Below, one piece after another: positions 1 through 9,600 of a stretch of DNA of 51,819 nt. Where the stretch lies: NCBI GenBank assembly GCA_934501115.1, contig CAKSTO010000008.1, positions 1-51,819 on the forward strand. Direction: 5' to 3'. The position numbers and the translations under genes are program-made. Position 1 is the first letter of the stretch, and the number at the start of each line of letters is the position of its first letter. Origin of the DNA: an uncultured Faecalibacterium sp. (GTDB lineage Bacteria > Bacillota > Clostridia > Oscillospirales > Ruminococcaceae). The notes beneath the pieces were generated by a model that saw only the letters and a program-made list of their open reading frames with translations, was not told the DNA's origin and did not search any database.

Positions 1-1376
1 TCCGGCAGGGTCAGGGGCAGGCTGCTCTCGGGCAGGGGCTGCCAGCCGCACTTTTCACACTTGACCATGGGGATGGGCTCGCCCCAGTAGCGCTGACGGC
101 TGAACACCCAGTCGCGCAGCTTGTAGTTGACCTTATCGCAGCCCTTGCCGTTTGCCTCCAGCCAGTCGATCATCTTTTTCTTTGCATCGGTGACAGACAG
201 GCCGTTCAGGAAGCCGGAGTTGACCAGCGTGCCGGTGGCCACATCGGTGAAAGCGGCTTCGTCCAGATTGGACGGGGTATTGCCCTTGACCACCTCGATG
301 ATGGGCAGGCCGAACTTCTTGGCAAACTCCCAGTCGCGGGTATCGTGAGCGGGCACAGCCATGATGGCACCGGTGCCGTAGGTGGACAGAACGTAGTCCG
401 AGATAAAGATGGGGATCTCGGTATCATTGACCGGGTTGATGCCCATGACGCCTTCCAGCTTGACGCCGGTCTTTTCCTTGTTCAGCTCGCTGCGCTCAAA
501 GTCGCTCTTGCGGGCTGCCTCGGCCTGATAGGCCTTGACGGCATCAGCGTTCTTGAGGATGCCCTTGTCCAGCCACTCCTTGACCATGGCGTGCTCCGGA
601 GAGACGACCATGTAGGTGGCACCAAACAGGGTGTCGCAGCGGGTGGTGTACACGGTCAAAGTATCGCCTGCGGTGGTGCCGAAGTTGACTTCTGCGCCGT
701 GGCTGCGGCCGATCCAGTTCTTCTGCTGGGTGGCAACGCGCTCAATGTAATCCAGACCGTCCAGTCCGTCGATCAGCTTATCGGCATAAGCGGTGATCTT
801 GAGCATCCACTGGCTCTTGACGCGGTGCACGACCTCGCTGCCGCAGCGCTCGCACACACCGTTGACAACTTCCTCGTTTGCCAGCACGCACTTGCAGCCG
901 GTGCACCAGTTGACGTTCATTTCCTTCTTGTAAGCCAGACCATGCTTATACAGCTGCAGGAAGATCCACTGGGTCCACTTGTAATATTCCGGATCGGTGG
1001 TGTTGATCTCGCGATCCCAGTCAAAGGAGAAACCCAGAGCCTTCAGCTGGCTGCGGAAGTGATCCACATTGTTTTTGGTGACAATGGCCGGGTGGATGTG
1101 GTTCTTCATAGCGAAGTTCTCAGTGGGCAGGCCGAAAGCATCCCAGCCCATGGGATACAGCACATTGTAGCCGTTCTGACGGCGCTTACGGCTGACCACG
1201 TCCAGCGCGGTGTAGCTGCGGGGATGGCCTACATGCAGGCCGGCACCCGACGGATACGGAAACTCGACCAGTGCGTAGAACTTGGGTTTTTTGTGGTCGA
1301 TCTCGACATGGAAGGTCTTTTCGTCCTCCCACACCTTCTGCCATTTGGCTTCAACAGCCTTGTAATCGTATTTCAT
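1..1376 (-). CDS. leuS: Leucyl-tRNA synthetase, N-terminal part (runs off the left edge)
   Basis: Cytoplasmic class I aminoacyl-tRNA synthetase that charges tRNA-Leu. 458 codons are present of the roughly 800 usual for the family. Visible motifs: the HIGH-type signature HVGH at residues 48-51 inside FPYPSGAGLHVGHPRSY; a CxxC...CxxC zinc ribbon (WCTGCKC ... CERCG) near residues 155-180; the CP1 editing domain with the threonine-rich stretch TTRCDTLFGA and GTGAIMAVPAHDTRDWEF. The KMSKS loop lies outside the window. The ATG at 1376 fits the family N terminus (MKYDYKAVEAKWQKVW). Its Shine-Dalgarno is weak (CTGGAG about 12 nt upstream). Last gene of the yhbY-nadD-yqeK-LCP-rsfS run; a palindromic repeat lies in the 252-bp gap from rsfS. 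I saw no T-box leader in that gap. Confidence 0.97.
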   Translation of the reverse strand, partial: MKYDYKAVEAKWQKVWEDEKTFHVEIDHKKPKFYALVEFPYPSGAGLHVGHPRSYTALDVVSRKRRQNGYNVLYPMGWDAFGLPTENFAMKNHIHPAIVTKNNVDHFRSQLKALGFSFDWDREINTTDPEYYKWTQWIFLQLYKHGLAYKKEMNVNWCTGCKCVLANEEVVNGVCERCGSEVVHRVKSQWMLKITAYADKLIDGLDGLDYIERVATQQKNWIGRSHGAEVNFGTTAGDTLTVYTTRCDTLFGATYMVVSPEHAMVKEWLDKGILKNADAVKAYQAEAARKSDFERSELNKEKTGVKLEGVMGINPVNDTEIPIFISDYVLSTYGTGAIMAVPAHDTRDWEFAKKFGLPIIEVVKGNTPSNLDEAAFTDVATGTLVNSGFLNGLSVTDAKKKMIDWLEANGKGCDKVNYKLRDWVFSRQRYWGEPIPMVKCEKCGWQPLPESSLPLTLP

Positions 1377-1454
1377 GTTTGTAATCAGCTCCAGACTTTA
1401 CTTTTGCAAATACCGCGATTGGAATGATTTATGCTTTAAGGCTTTTCCGACGGG

Positions 1455-1594
1455 AACCCTCTCAGTCAGGGCTGTCGCCCTGACAGCTCCCCCGAAAGGG
1501 GGAGCTTTTGACAAGGAGATAAACTTTCCCGCACCACGAGAACCTCTCCCCCTTCGGGAGAGGTGGCATCGCGCAAGCGATGACGGAGAGGGTT
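1455..1594. repeat. Palindromic repeat element, copy R1 (between rsfS and leuS)
   Basis: A 140-bp unit bounded by 9-bp terminal inverted repeats AACCCTCTC / GAGAGGGTT. Left half: a TCAGGGC/GCCCTGA hairpin, then AGCTCCCCC-GAAA-GGGGGAGCT (1485-1506) followed by TTTT. A spacer of about 35 nt contains AAACTTTCC. Right half: CTCTCCC/GGGAGAG and CATCGC/GCGATG hairpins. The left end continues as CTCAGTC, the right end is the GACGGAG (CTCCGTC) subtype, so this copy is a hybrid of two arm types. The other copies start at 10953, 13579, 19470 and 29534. Not a coding region; either strand could form a terminator-like hairpin. Confidence 0.9.
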
Positions 1595-1628
1595 TTCTCC
1601 GGAAGTCAGCCTGTTTGCCTTGATAAAT

Positions 1629-2012
1629 TTACTCGACCGTGCTGTCAGGGGTCAGGTACTCAGAGATATCGATGGGTTCGCCATCTGCCCACAGGTGCTC
1701 CAGATCATAATAGGTACGGGTGTTGGGCACGAACACATGCACGATAACGTTGGAATAATCCAGCAGCACCCAGTTCTTGGAGTCATAGCCCTCGGTGCTG
1801 TAGGGTTCCAGCCCCTTCTGAGAAAGCTCAAACTCCACCTCGTCTGCCAGAGATGCCACCTGCGTGGTGGAAGTACCGGAGGCGATGACGAAGTAATCGG
1901 TGAGCACGGTCAGGCTCTCCACCTTGAGCACCCGCACATCGTGAGCCTTTTTCTTATCGAGGATCTTGGCGATCTCGATCGCCAGAGCCTTGCTGTCGTT
2001 GAAGTTCTCCAT
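1629..2012 (-). CDS. rsfS: Ribosomal silencing factor RsfS
   Basis: 127-aa RsfS/Iojap family protein (DUF143). The family binds ribosomal protein L14 and blocks joining of the subunits when nutrients are short. Family features seen: the N-terminal helix, LTDYFVIASGTSTTQVASLAD, the region ending GYDSKNWVLLDY, and DVIVHVF-like VIVHVFVPNTRTYYDLEHLW. I place the start at the ATG at 2012 because AAAGGA sits 7-8 nt upstream; the frame also extends to a TTG at 2033, which would overlap that ribosome-binding site. It lies 59 bp downstream of the LCP gene and is probably co-transcribed with yqeK and nadD, the usual clostridial arrangement. Confidence 0.95.
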   Translation of the reverse strand: MENFNDSKALAIEIAKILDKKKAHDVRVLKVESLTVLTDYFVIASGTSTTQVASLADEVEFELSQKGLEPYSTEGYDSKNWVLLDYSNVIVHVFVPNTRTYYDLEHLWADGEPIDISEYLTPDSTVE

Positions 2013-2071
2013 AAGGTTTTTCCTTTCTGTCAAAGGGCTCTCCGTTCAGGAGATCCCCTGTCGCTCTCAGT

Positions 2072-3403
2072 TTAGTTTGCCGAACCCGCTGTCTGGCCGT
2101 CGTTCGTCACAGCGCCGGAAAGATCGGTCTCACCGTTCAGGATGGCATCGTCCGACTCCTTGTCGATGCGTCCCATATACTGCACATTGGCATCGGTGGA
2201 TGCACTGCCATGCGGCCACTCGTTGGTGACGAGATTCATTTCGCTCACATCAATGGGGCCGGTGTAGGTGCAGAAATACTGGTTGAGCAGATTTGCGATG
2301 GAACCGGCATCCGGCACCACACAGGAGTAGCCGTCAAAGCGGTCCGTCTTGCCCACATTGGGCACGCCCATGAACACCGGCGTCTGCGCCAGAATGATGT
2401 TGGAGCTGTCGATCTTCAAAAAGGACACCAACAGCTTTGCGATGGTGGTGATGTCCATATCCGTCTTGATATAGTTGTTGAAGATCAGCGGCAGCTGATT
2501 CAGGATATCGGTCACGCCCATAGCGCGGGCACGTTTGAACAGGCCTGCGTAGAAGTAGCGCTGCATGTTCAAGCGGTCGATATCGGAGTTCGCGTAGCCG
2601 TCACCGTGGCGGCAGCGCACGAAAAACTCTGCCGATGCGCCGTTCAGATTGCGGTAGCCCTTGAGCAGCTTGCTGCCGCCGTAGGATATATCGTGGGGGA
2701 TATATACCTCAATGCCGCCGAAGTTGTCCACCATTTCCACCAGAGCCTGCATATCCACCGACACATAGTAGTCGATGGGCAGACGGTACTGGTCATAGAT
2801 GACATCGGCCAGCGCGGCGATGCTGCCGCCGTTGGACAGTGCCACTGAGTTGATCTGATAATTGGTAGCGGCATAGGTCTTGCCGTTGGACAGGGTGATC
2901 TTTTTGTTCTTCGTGGTCACAAGGCTGTTACGAGGGATCTGCAGCATGTGCAGCGCACTGTTCTTGATATCGAACTGCACATACAGGATCATGTCCGTCA
3001 TGCCGTCGTTGGAAGTGGGGTCGTTGGAATAGTTGCGACCTTCTTCGTAGTCGATGCCGCAGACCAGAATGTTCACCACATCGCCCTTGTACTCCTCGGC
3101 CGTCTTGACCTCTTCCTCAATGGTAGGGGTGCTGTCGTCCGGACGGATGCTGTCCTCCACCCTGTTCACAAGGCTGACGCCATACACCACCACGCCGGAT
3201 ACCACCGCAATGACTGCCATGACCACTGCAAAGGGCAGCCAGAGCGGCGTTTTCTTTTTCTTTTTACGGCGACGGGGCTGCTCGCTGTGCGCATTGGGAG
3301 CGTTGCGGCTCTGACCGGGCACATTGCTGCGCGGTGCATCTGCCGCCCGCTCCGGGCGCTTCAGCGAACGATCGGTATTGATATGGCGTGGCGTCTGGCT
3401 CAT
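2072..3403 (-). CDS. LytR-CpsA-Psr (LCP) family cell-wall glycopolymer ligase
   Basis: 443-aa type II membrane protein. A basic cytoplasmic tail (RRRKKKKK around residues 45-51) precedes one transmembrane helix (about 54-80), then the extracellular LCP domain. Domain landmarks: DMILYVQFDIKNSALHMLQI with IPRNS, a VDNFGGIEVYIP segment, and FVRCRHGDGYANSDIDR followed by MQRYF, matching the arginine-rich active-site strand of the family. LCP enzymes transfer undecaprenyl-linked polymers such as teichoic acid or capsule to peptidoglycan. The C-terminal tail is acidic and low in complexity. GGAGG lies 12 nt before the ATG. It has its own promoter at 3473-3501. An LCP gene between yqeK and rsfS is common in Clostridia. 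Confidence 0.93.
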   Translation of the reverse strand: MSQTPRHINTDRSLKRPERAADAPRSNVPGQSRNAPNAHSEQPRRRKKKKKTPLWLPFAVVMAVIAVVSGVVVYGVSLVNRVEDSIRPDDSTPTIEEEVKTAEEYKGDVVNILVCGIDYEEGRNYSNDPTSNDGMTDMILYVQFDIKNSALHMLQIPRNSLVTTKNKKITLSNGKTYAATNYQINSVALSNGGSIAALADVIYDQYRLPIDYYVSVDMQALVEMVDNFGGIEVYIPHDISYGGSKLLKGYRNLNGASAEFFVRCRHGDGYANSDIDRLNMQRYFYAGLFKRARAMGVTDILNQLPLIFNNYIKTDMDITTIAKLLVSFLKIDSSNIILAQTPVFMGVPNVGKTDRFDGYSCVVPDAGSIANLLNQYFCTYTGPIDVSEMNLVTNEWPHGSASTDANVQYMGRIDKESDDAILNGETDLSGAVTNDGQTAGSAN

Positions 3404-3472
3404 GCTGTTTTCTATCCTCCGGATTTTCGCGGTTCTGCAAAAATCATTTTGTGCAGACCTGTCATAGCTTTT

Positions 3473-3501
3473 AGTATAACATTATCCGGCAGAATCTGCA
3501 A
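3473..3501 (-). promoter_or_regulatory. Sigma-A-type promoter for the LCP gene
   Basis: On the minus strand: -35 TTGCAG (3496-3501), a 17-nt spacer, -10 TATACT (3473-3478) preceded by TGT, giving an extended -10. It lies in the gap between yqeK and the LCP gene and would start transcription about 60 nt before the LCP start codon. LCP-rsfS-leuS can therefore be expressed apart from the upstream genes. Confidence 0.7.
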
Positions 3502-3531
3502 TCTGTTTTCTTTCAGGGAGAATGTTCCCCT

Positions 3532-4110
3532 TCAATCTTCATTTTTCCCGCTGCGGGCGAGGATATCCTCATAAGCCGCTTTTGACATAGGGTCAAGCGG
3601 ACCGCCCTGCGAGAGAACATAGTGGTTGGTCTGTTTGAGTGCGGCCAGCATCGCTGCGTCCAGATCCTTTTTCTCCAGCCTGCGCAGTTTGTTCACGCCC
3701 TGCCAGTCCCGCTCTGCACTGGTCATGTCGGCCAGATACAGGATCTTGTCCAGCCTTGTCATGCCGGGCTTGCCTGCCGTGTGGCAGGCAATGGCAGAAA
3801 GCACTGCTTCGTCTGTCACGCCCCACTGGGTACGCGCCAGGATCGCAGCGCAGACGCCATGCCATACCGGAGCAGGGCGAGCCTCGCCGCCCTCGGCGTA
3901 CTGGGGGTAGGCGCGCATGATCTCGCGCATCTCGTCCTTGCTGATCTCCTTGGCAGAGTCGTGCAGCAGTGCCGCCAGAGCAGCCCGGTCTTCGTCCTCG
4001 CCGTAGATCTTTGCCAGCTTGACGGCCATTTTTTTCACATTCAGGGTGTGCTGGTAGCGCTTGTCGCTCAGGCGGCCGCGCACAAGCTCCTTTGCCTGTT
4101 TGAGATTCAT
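3532..4110 (-). CDS. yqeK: HD-domain nucleotide hydrolase YqeK
   Basis: 192-aa HD phosphohydrolase of the YqeK family; the Bacillus-type enzyme hydrolyses diadenosine tetraphosphate (Ap4A) symmetrically. Metal-binding residues are visible: H in YQHTLNVKKM, the HD pair in AALLHDSAKE, H in VWHGVCAA, H in IACHTAGKPGM and D in YLADMTSAERDW. The ATG at 4110 overlaps the nadD stop by 4 bp (ATGA), the usual coupling; the open frame extends 26 codons further into nadD, but that extension has no family similarity. Confidence 0.95.
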   Translation of the reverse strand: MNLKQAKELVRGRLSDKRYQHTLNVKKMAVKLAKIYGEDEDRAALAALLHDSAKEISKDEMREIMRAYPQYAEGGEARPAPVWHGVCAAILARTQWGVTDEAVLSAIACHTAGKPGMTRLDKILYLADMTSAERDWQGVNKLRRLEKKDLDAAMLAALKQTNHYVLSQGGPLDPMSKAAYEDILARSGKNED

Positions 4111-4745
4111 TTGCCTGAACCTTCCTTTTTGTAAAGTTTCTCCCGGCAGATGACCGCCCGCACGGCTGCCGGCAGTTCCGCCTCGCACATCTCACCGGCG
4201 GCAAGGCGGGCGCGGATCTCGCTGCTGGCCATGGGCAGAGCCTGCACCGGTGCAAACAGGATACGTGCACCGGTGGCGTCCAGCCGCTGTGCCTTGGCGT
4301 GCAGCTCCGGATCGTCGCCCACATTGCGGCTGGTGACCACCAGACGGGCAAGCCTCAGGATATCCTGCCAGCGGTACCAGCCGTCAAAGGTCAGAAGCAT
4401 ATCGCTGCCGATGGCAAGGTACAGCTGTGCGCCGGGGTTCTCCCGTGCCAGTTTTTCCACCGTGAGCACCGTGTAGTTGCGGTTTCCGGCTGCGGCCTGT
4501 TCCACCTCCCACCCGCTGACTTCCAGCTGTGGGATGGCCGCCTCGCTCTGTTCCAGTGTCCGGAAGCAGCTGCACATTTCCAGCCGCAGCGACCCGGGGG
4601 CAGCGGTCTTCTGCTTAAAAGGGGAAAGCCCTGCAGGCATCACCACCACCCGATCCGGATGGACGCGGGCAGCGGCGGCGCGGAGATTATTCAGATGTCC
4701 ATTGTGGGGCGGGTCAAATGTTCCGCCGTAGAGAAGGATCTTCAT
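4107..4745 (-). CDS. nadD: Nicotinate-nucleotide adenylyltransferase
   Basis: 212-aa NadD makes deamido-NAD from nicotinate mononucleotide and ATP, the penultimate step of NAD synthesis. The nucleotidyltransferase (T/H)xGH signature is seen at the N terminus: YGGTFDPPHNGHLNNLRAA. LYLAIGSDMLLTFDGWYRW is the substrate-binding region, and MASSEIRARLAAGE is the C-terminal SSTxIR-type motif. Family-typical length. One base separates it from the end of yhbY upstream, and it overlaps yqeK by 4 bp, so the three genes form a tight operon. Confidence 0.97.
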   Translation of the reverse strand: MKILLYGGTFDPPHNGHLNNLRAAAARVHPDRVVVMPAGLSPFKQKTAAPGSLRLEMCSCFRTLEQSEAAIPQLEVSGWEVEQAAAGNRNYTVLTVEKLARENPGAQLYLAIGSDMLLTFDGWYRWQDILRLARLVVTSRNVGDDPELHAKAQRLDATGARILFAPVQALPMASSEIRARLAAGEMCEAELPAAVRAVICREKLYKKEGSGK

Positions 4746-4746
4746 T

Positions 4747-5043
4747 TTACTTCAGCAGGTCGGCGTAGGCGCTGTCCTTTTTCTTCTGCAGGTACAGCAC
4801 GAACTTGGAGCCGATGACCTGCACGCAGTCGGCACCGGTGGCCTCGGCCAGCTTGACCGAAGCCTCACGTGCATTGTACATGCTGCTTTCCAGCACCTTG
4901 AGCTTGATCAGCTCGCGGGCGTCGAGGCAGTCCTTCACGCCCTGGATCATGGTCTCGTCGATCTCACCCTTGCCTACAATAAAAACGGGGTCCATGGTGT
5001 TTGCCTTGCCGCGCAGGATCGCGCGCTGTTTGCTTGTCAGCAT
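4747..5043 (-). CDS. yhbY: YhbY-type RNA-binding protein (CRM domain)
   Basis: 98 aa forming a single CRM domain, as in YhbY/YqeI, which associate with pre-50S ribosomal particles. The N-terminal KQRAILRGKANTMDPVFIVG and the GKGEIDETMIQGVKDCLDAR stretch with its GxxG-like loop match the family, as does the helix LIKLKVLESS. It sits 13 bp after rdgB and 1 bp before nadD, the standard place in Firmicutes. Confidence 0.93.
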   Translation of the reverse strand: MLTSKQRAILRGKANTMDPVFIVGKGEIDETMIQGVKDCLDARELIKLKVLESSMYNAREASVKLAEATGADCVQVIGSKFVLYLQKKKDSAYADLLK

Positions 5044-5056
5044 AGTTTTTCTCCTT

Positions 5057-5689
5057 TTATTTCAAAAAATCAGGTAGTTCTTTTTCCAATTCCGCCAGTG
5101 CGTTGCCGCGGTGGCTGATGGCGTCTTTTTCGTCAGGCGTGAGCTGGGCATAGCTGCGCTTTTCGGTGTTGGGGCGCTTATCGTGCTTTCCCGCGCCGCA
5201 GTCGGCAGGGATGAACAGCGGGTCGTAGCCAAAGCCGTAGTCGCCGCACAGCCGTTCAAAGGCGATGCTGCCAGGGCACTCGCCCATACAGGTCAGATGC
5301 CGCCCGTCCGGCAGGATGAAGCACACCGCCGAGACGAACTTTGCGCCGCGCTGCCCGGCAGGCACAGCCTTCATGGCATTCAGGAGCTTGTCGTTATTGG
5401 CTTCGTCGTCGCCATGACGGCCGCAGTAACGGGCACTGTAGACGCCGGGCGCACCGCCCAGCGCATCTACGCACAGGCCGGAGTCATCGGCGATGGTGGG
5501 CAGTCCGCTTGCCCTGCAGATGGTCTCGGCCTTGATGAGAGCATTCTCGGCAAAGGTAGTGCCGGTCTCTTCCGGCTCAAGGGTGATGCCCAGCTCCTTT
5601 TGGCTGACCACCTCGTGACCCTGCGCTTCCAGAATGCGACGCAGTTCACGGAGCTTTCCGGCATTGCCGGTAGCTGCACAAATCTTCAT
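5057..5689 (-). CDS. rdgB: Non-canonical purine NTP pyrophosphatase (RdgB/HAM1 family)
   Basis: 210-aa house-cleaning enzyme that hydrolyses dITP, ITP and XTP to monophosphates. Family motifs: ATGNAGKLRELRRIL (N-terminal TxNxxK), ADDSGLCVDALGGAPGVYSA, GYGFGYDPLFIP and SHRGNAL. The ATG at 5689 has a strong AAGGAGGG 6-8 nt upstream that overlaps the ftsY stop region; the open frame runs 49 codons further but only as an out-of-frame shadow of ftsY. Thirteen bp separate it from ftsY. Confidence 0.96.
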   Translation of the reverse strand: MKICAATGNAGKLRELRRILEAQGHEVVSQKELGITLEPEETGTTFAENALIKAETICRASGLPTIADDSGLCVDALGGAPGVYSARYCGRHGDDEANNDKLLNAMKAVPAGQRGAKFVSAVCFILPDGRHLTCMGECPGSIAFERLCGDYGFGYDPLFIPADCGAGKHDKRPNTEKRSYAQLTPDEKDAISHRGNALAELEKELPDFLK

Positions 5690-5702
5690 GCTGCAGCCCT
5701 CC

Positions 5703-6653
5703 TTAGTGCTTCCACTGGCGCGGGAGCAGCTCTTCCACAAAGCCCTCCGGGGTAAAGGGCAGCAGGTCGTCGATGCCCTCGCCCACGCCGATGAAGCGCA
5801 CCGGCAGACCCAGACGCTGCTTGACTGCCACGACACAGCCGCCCTTGGCGGTGCCGTCCAGCTTGGTCAGGATGATGCCGGTGGCATCTGCTGCTTTGCA
5901 GAACTCTCTGGCCTGACTGATGGCGTTCTGGCCGGTGATGGCATCCAGCACCAGCAGGGTCTCAAGGCTTGCTTCCGGGCTGGCCTTTTTGACGCTGCGG
6001 CTGATCTTGGAAAGCTCTGCCATCAGGTTCGATTTGTTGTGCAGACGGCCTGCGGTGTCGGCAATGACCATGTCATAACCGCGCGCAGTGGCAGACTTTA
6101 CGGTGTCGAAAATGACAGCCGCCGGGTCTGCGCCCTCGCCTGCGCTGACGATGGGCACACCGGCGCGTTTTGCCCAGATCTCCAGCTGTTCGCTGGCTGC
6201 GGCACGGAAGGTGTCGCCGGCCGCCAGCATGACCTTTTTGCCCTCGCGGGTGTAGTAGTCGGCCAGCTTTGCAATGCTGGTGGTCTTGCCCACGCCGTTC
6301 ACTCCAATGACCAGAATAACGGCAGGCTTGCCGGAGAGATTCATTTCAGCCTCCGGCGTCATTTCCTCCGCAATGATGTCGCGCAGGGCATCCGCAGCTT
6401 CTTCGCCGGTCTTAAGCCCCTTTTCGCGCACACGGTCGCGCAGCTTATCCACCAGGCGGACCGCCACGTCGCCGCCCACATCAGCCAGAATGAGCTGCTC
6501 TTCCAGATCATCGTACATCTCGTCGTCGATGACACTGCCGGTGAGGGTGTTGAGGATATTGCCCCAGAAACCGGTGCGGGTCTTTTCCAGACCCGTCTTC
6601 ATTTTTTCCTGTTCTTTTTCTTTGTTTTTCTTGCTAAATCCGAAGAACCCCAT
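5703..6653 (-). CDS. ftsY: Signal recognition particle receptor FtsY
   Basis: 316-aa SRP receptor GTPase that docks SRP-ribosome complexes at the membrane. The acidic/basic A domain is short: a Lys/Glu-rich leader (KKNKEKEQEKMKTGLEKTR). The N domain follows, then the G domain with G1 GVNGVGKTTSIAKLA, AAGDTFRAAASEQL, G3 DTAGRLHNKSNLMAEL and TKLDGTAKGG. C-terminal IGVGEGIDDLLPFTPEGFVE is the usual closing helix. It follows smc by 31 bp; rnc-smc-ftsY is a conserved Firmicute operon. Confidence 0.97.
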   Translation of the reverse strand: MGFFGFSKKNKEKEQEKMKTGLEKTRTGFWGNILNTLTGSVIDDEMYDDLEEQLILADVGGDVAVRLVDKLRDRVREKGLKTGEEAADALRDIIAEEMTPEAEMNLSGKPAVILVIGVNGVGKTTSIAKLADYYTREGKKVMLAAGDTFRAAASEQLEIWAKRAGVPIVSAGEGADPAAVIFDTVKSATARGYDMVIADTAGRLHNKSNLMAELSKISRSVKKASPEASLETLLVLDAITGQNAISQAREFCKAADATGIILTKLDGTAKGGCVVAVKQRLGLPVRFIGVGEGIDDLLPFTPEGFVEELLPRQWKH

Positions 6654-6684
6654 AGTGTCCTCCTATCTTTTTCTTTAATATATA

Positions 6685-9600
6685 TCAGGAAACCAGCGTG
6701 GCGTCAACCTGTTCCAGATCCAGTCTGAGCAGTTTGGACACGCCGTCCTCCTGCATGGTGACGCCGTAAAGCACATTGGCGGCTTCCATCGTACCGCGGC
6801 GGTGGGTGATGACGATGAACTGGGTCTTGTCGCTCACCCGGCGCAGATACTGGGCAAACCGCACCACGTTGGCATCGTCCAGCGCAGCCTCGATCTCGTC
6901 CAGAATACAGAACGGAGCCGGGTTCACCGCCAGAATGGCAAAGTAGATGCTGATGGCCACCAGTGCCTGCTCGCCGCCGGAGAGAGCCTCCAGATTCTTG
7001 ATCACCTTGCCCGGCGGAGCTACCCGGATGCCGATGCCGCAGGAAAGCACATCACTCTCATCCTCCAGCACAAGGCTGGCTTCGCCGCCGCCGAACAGCT
7101 CTGTGAACACCCGGCCGAAGTTTTCGTTGATGGCGCGGAAGCTGTCCGAGAAGATCTCCTTCATCTGAGAAGAGAGCTTCGAGATCATGCGGCTGAGCTC
7201 ATTGCGGCTCTCTTCCACATCGGTCACCTGCTGCACCAGTGCATCATAGCGTGCCTTGACCTCTTTGTATTCCTCGATGGCGCTGACATTCACGCTGCCA
7301 AGAGCGCGGATCTTTCCGCGCAGGTCGGCCACCTGCACCCGCAGAGCGGTCAGGCTCTCGAACTCCACACAGAGCTCTTCCGCCTGACTCACCGAGAGCT
7401 GGTACTCATCCCACAGCTTTGCCACGGTCTGGTCATACTCGGTCTCGGCAGCAGCCTTGCGCTCTGCCAGACGCGCCATCTCCCGTCCCATCTCCTCACG
7501 GCTTTCAGAGGATGTGCGGGCACGCGCCAGTGCAGCGGTCTCCGCCTGCTGGCGTTCCAGACGCTTTTCCGTAGCATTCCGGATCGCCTGTTCCTTCTTT
7601 GCGATCTCGGTCTGGCTGTCGGTCTTTGCCTGCCGGATGGCTGCAATTTCTGCCCGGCAGCTCTCGCTGCGGGCAGCCAGTGCCCCAAGGCTTTCTTCCA
7701 GCGAGGCGCGGCGTGCAGCGGCATCCTGCGCCCGCTGTTCCAGTGCAGCGATCTGGCTGTAGGCCAGCTCGGCATCCTTCTGACGGGTCACCTGCTCGAG
7801 CTTCTTGGAGCCAAGTCTCCGGTTCAGCTCTGCCTGCTGCGCCACAAAGTTGTCATCGCCCTCGGCAATGCGGTTCATCTCGGCAGTCAGCAGATCGATC
7901 CTTGCCGTCAGCTGCGCCTGCTGTGCAGCAGCCTCATCCGCTTTGCCCCGGCTGTCGGCAAGGGAGGCTTTCAGCGCATTGATCTCCTGCTGACGGGCAG
8001 CAAGCGCGCCTTCCAGCTGCTGTACCAACGCATCCAGACGCTTCTGCTCCGCTTCGGCGCGAACCTTGTCGTTGGCTGCGGTGATCTGCTCGCTGGCCGC
8101 AGCGGTCAGCTCTGCCTGAAGCGCGTCTGCCTGTTCCTTGCACTGGTCGGTCTTTTCCTGTGCAGCAGTGCAGTCCTTCTGAAGCCGGGCAGCTTTTACC
8201 CGCAGTTCTTCCATCTCCTGCCTGCGGGTAAAAAGCCCCGCACTGCGCTGCACGCTGCCGCCGGTGAAGCTGCCGCCTGCATTGACGACCTGCCCATCCA
8301 TCGTCACGACCTTGCTGTGGAAACCGTTGTCCCGCGCCACCCGGGATGCTTCATTGATGTCATCCACCACGATGATGCGCCCCAGCAGGTTCGACACGAT
8401 GTTGCTGTATCGACGGTCAGCCTGTACAAGGCTGGAGGCAAGCCGTGCCGTACCGGACAGCCTGCCCCGGAACACCCCGGGCTGGACGGTATCCAGCGGA
8501 AGGAAGGTGGCGCGGCCTGCGCTGTCATTGCGCAGCAGCGCGATGGCCGCCTTGGCAGCGGCTTCGTTCTCCACTACGATGTTCTGCAATGCGCCGCCAA
8601 GAGCCGTTTCCACCGCCACTTCGCAGCCCGGTTCCACCTTCAGGATGGCGGACACCGGCCCGATGATCCCCCGCAGACGGCGGGCTGCTGCGGCACGCAT
8701 GACGGCCTTGACCGAGTTCTGGTAGCCGTCCATATTCTTTTCCAGCTCCCGCAGCACCGAAAGCCGCTGACGGGCGGCGTCCAGCTCACGGCCAAGTTTC
8801 TGCTCTGCCGCGTCGGCGTCATTCAGTGCCGCTTTGCGGTTCCGCAGCTTCAGCTCCAGCCCGGAGCGGACATTGGCCAGCTGCTTTTCATTTTCTTCCA
8901 GCATCCGGCGGTATTTGATCGTGTCTTCCAGATCCCGCTTTGCCTCGTCCCGCTGGGCGGTACTCTCTTCTGCGTCCGCTTCAAGGGCAGGCAGACGCTG
9001 GCTTGCGGTCTCCTCTGCGGCCTCGGCAGCAGCCTGTGCCACCTGCGCTTCCGTGCGCTGAGTGTTCAGCCCGGCAAGCTCTGCTTTCAGGGTGTCTTTG
9101 CGGGCACCGCTGGCGCTGCTGGCATCGGTCAGGCGGATGATCTCTGCGTTCAGTGCCTCGATCTCAGCCGCCAGCTTTTCGCCCTCCGCTTCCATGGTCT
9201 TTGCCACGGCACGGTGGCGCTGCAAAGCGGCCTGTGCCTCGGTGCTGTCCTGTTCCCCTGCGCTGATCTCTTCCTGCAGGGATGCGGCACTCTCCTCGTT
9301 GCGGAGGATGTCGTTTTCCAGCACGGCGATGCGGCTCTCCGACCCGCTGATCTGCTGGGTGATGCTGCGGATATCCCCATTCAGGCGCTCGACGGCAACC
9401 GTCAGCTGCTGTGCCTGCATCCGGATCTCCTCAGCCTCCTGCTCCGCGGCCTTCGTCTCGCCGTCAAAGCGCTCGTAATCGGCCTGAGCCGTCTCGTAAT
9501 CCCGCACCTGCTGGCGCACGGCCTCCCGGGCGCGGTGCACGCCATCCGTCCAGAGGGTCACTTCCAGCGTCTTTTTTTCCTCGCTCAGCTGCAGAAACTT

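Noticed and set aside
1377..1628. T-box leader for leuS
   Set aside because: No T-box core (the bulge sequence TGGTACCGCG or specifier helix) is visible; the gap is taken up by repeat R1.
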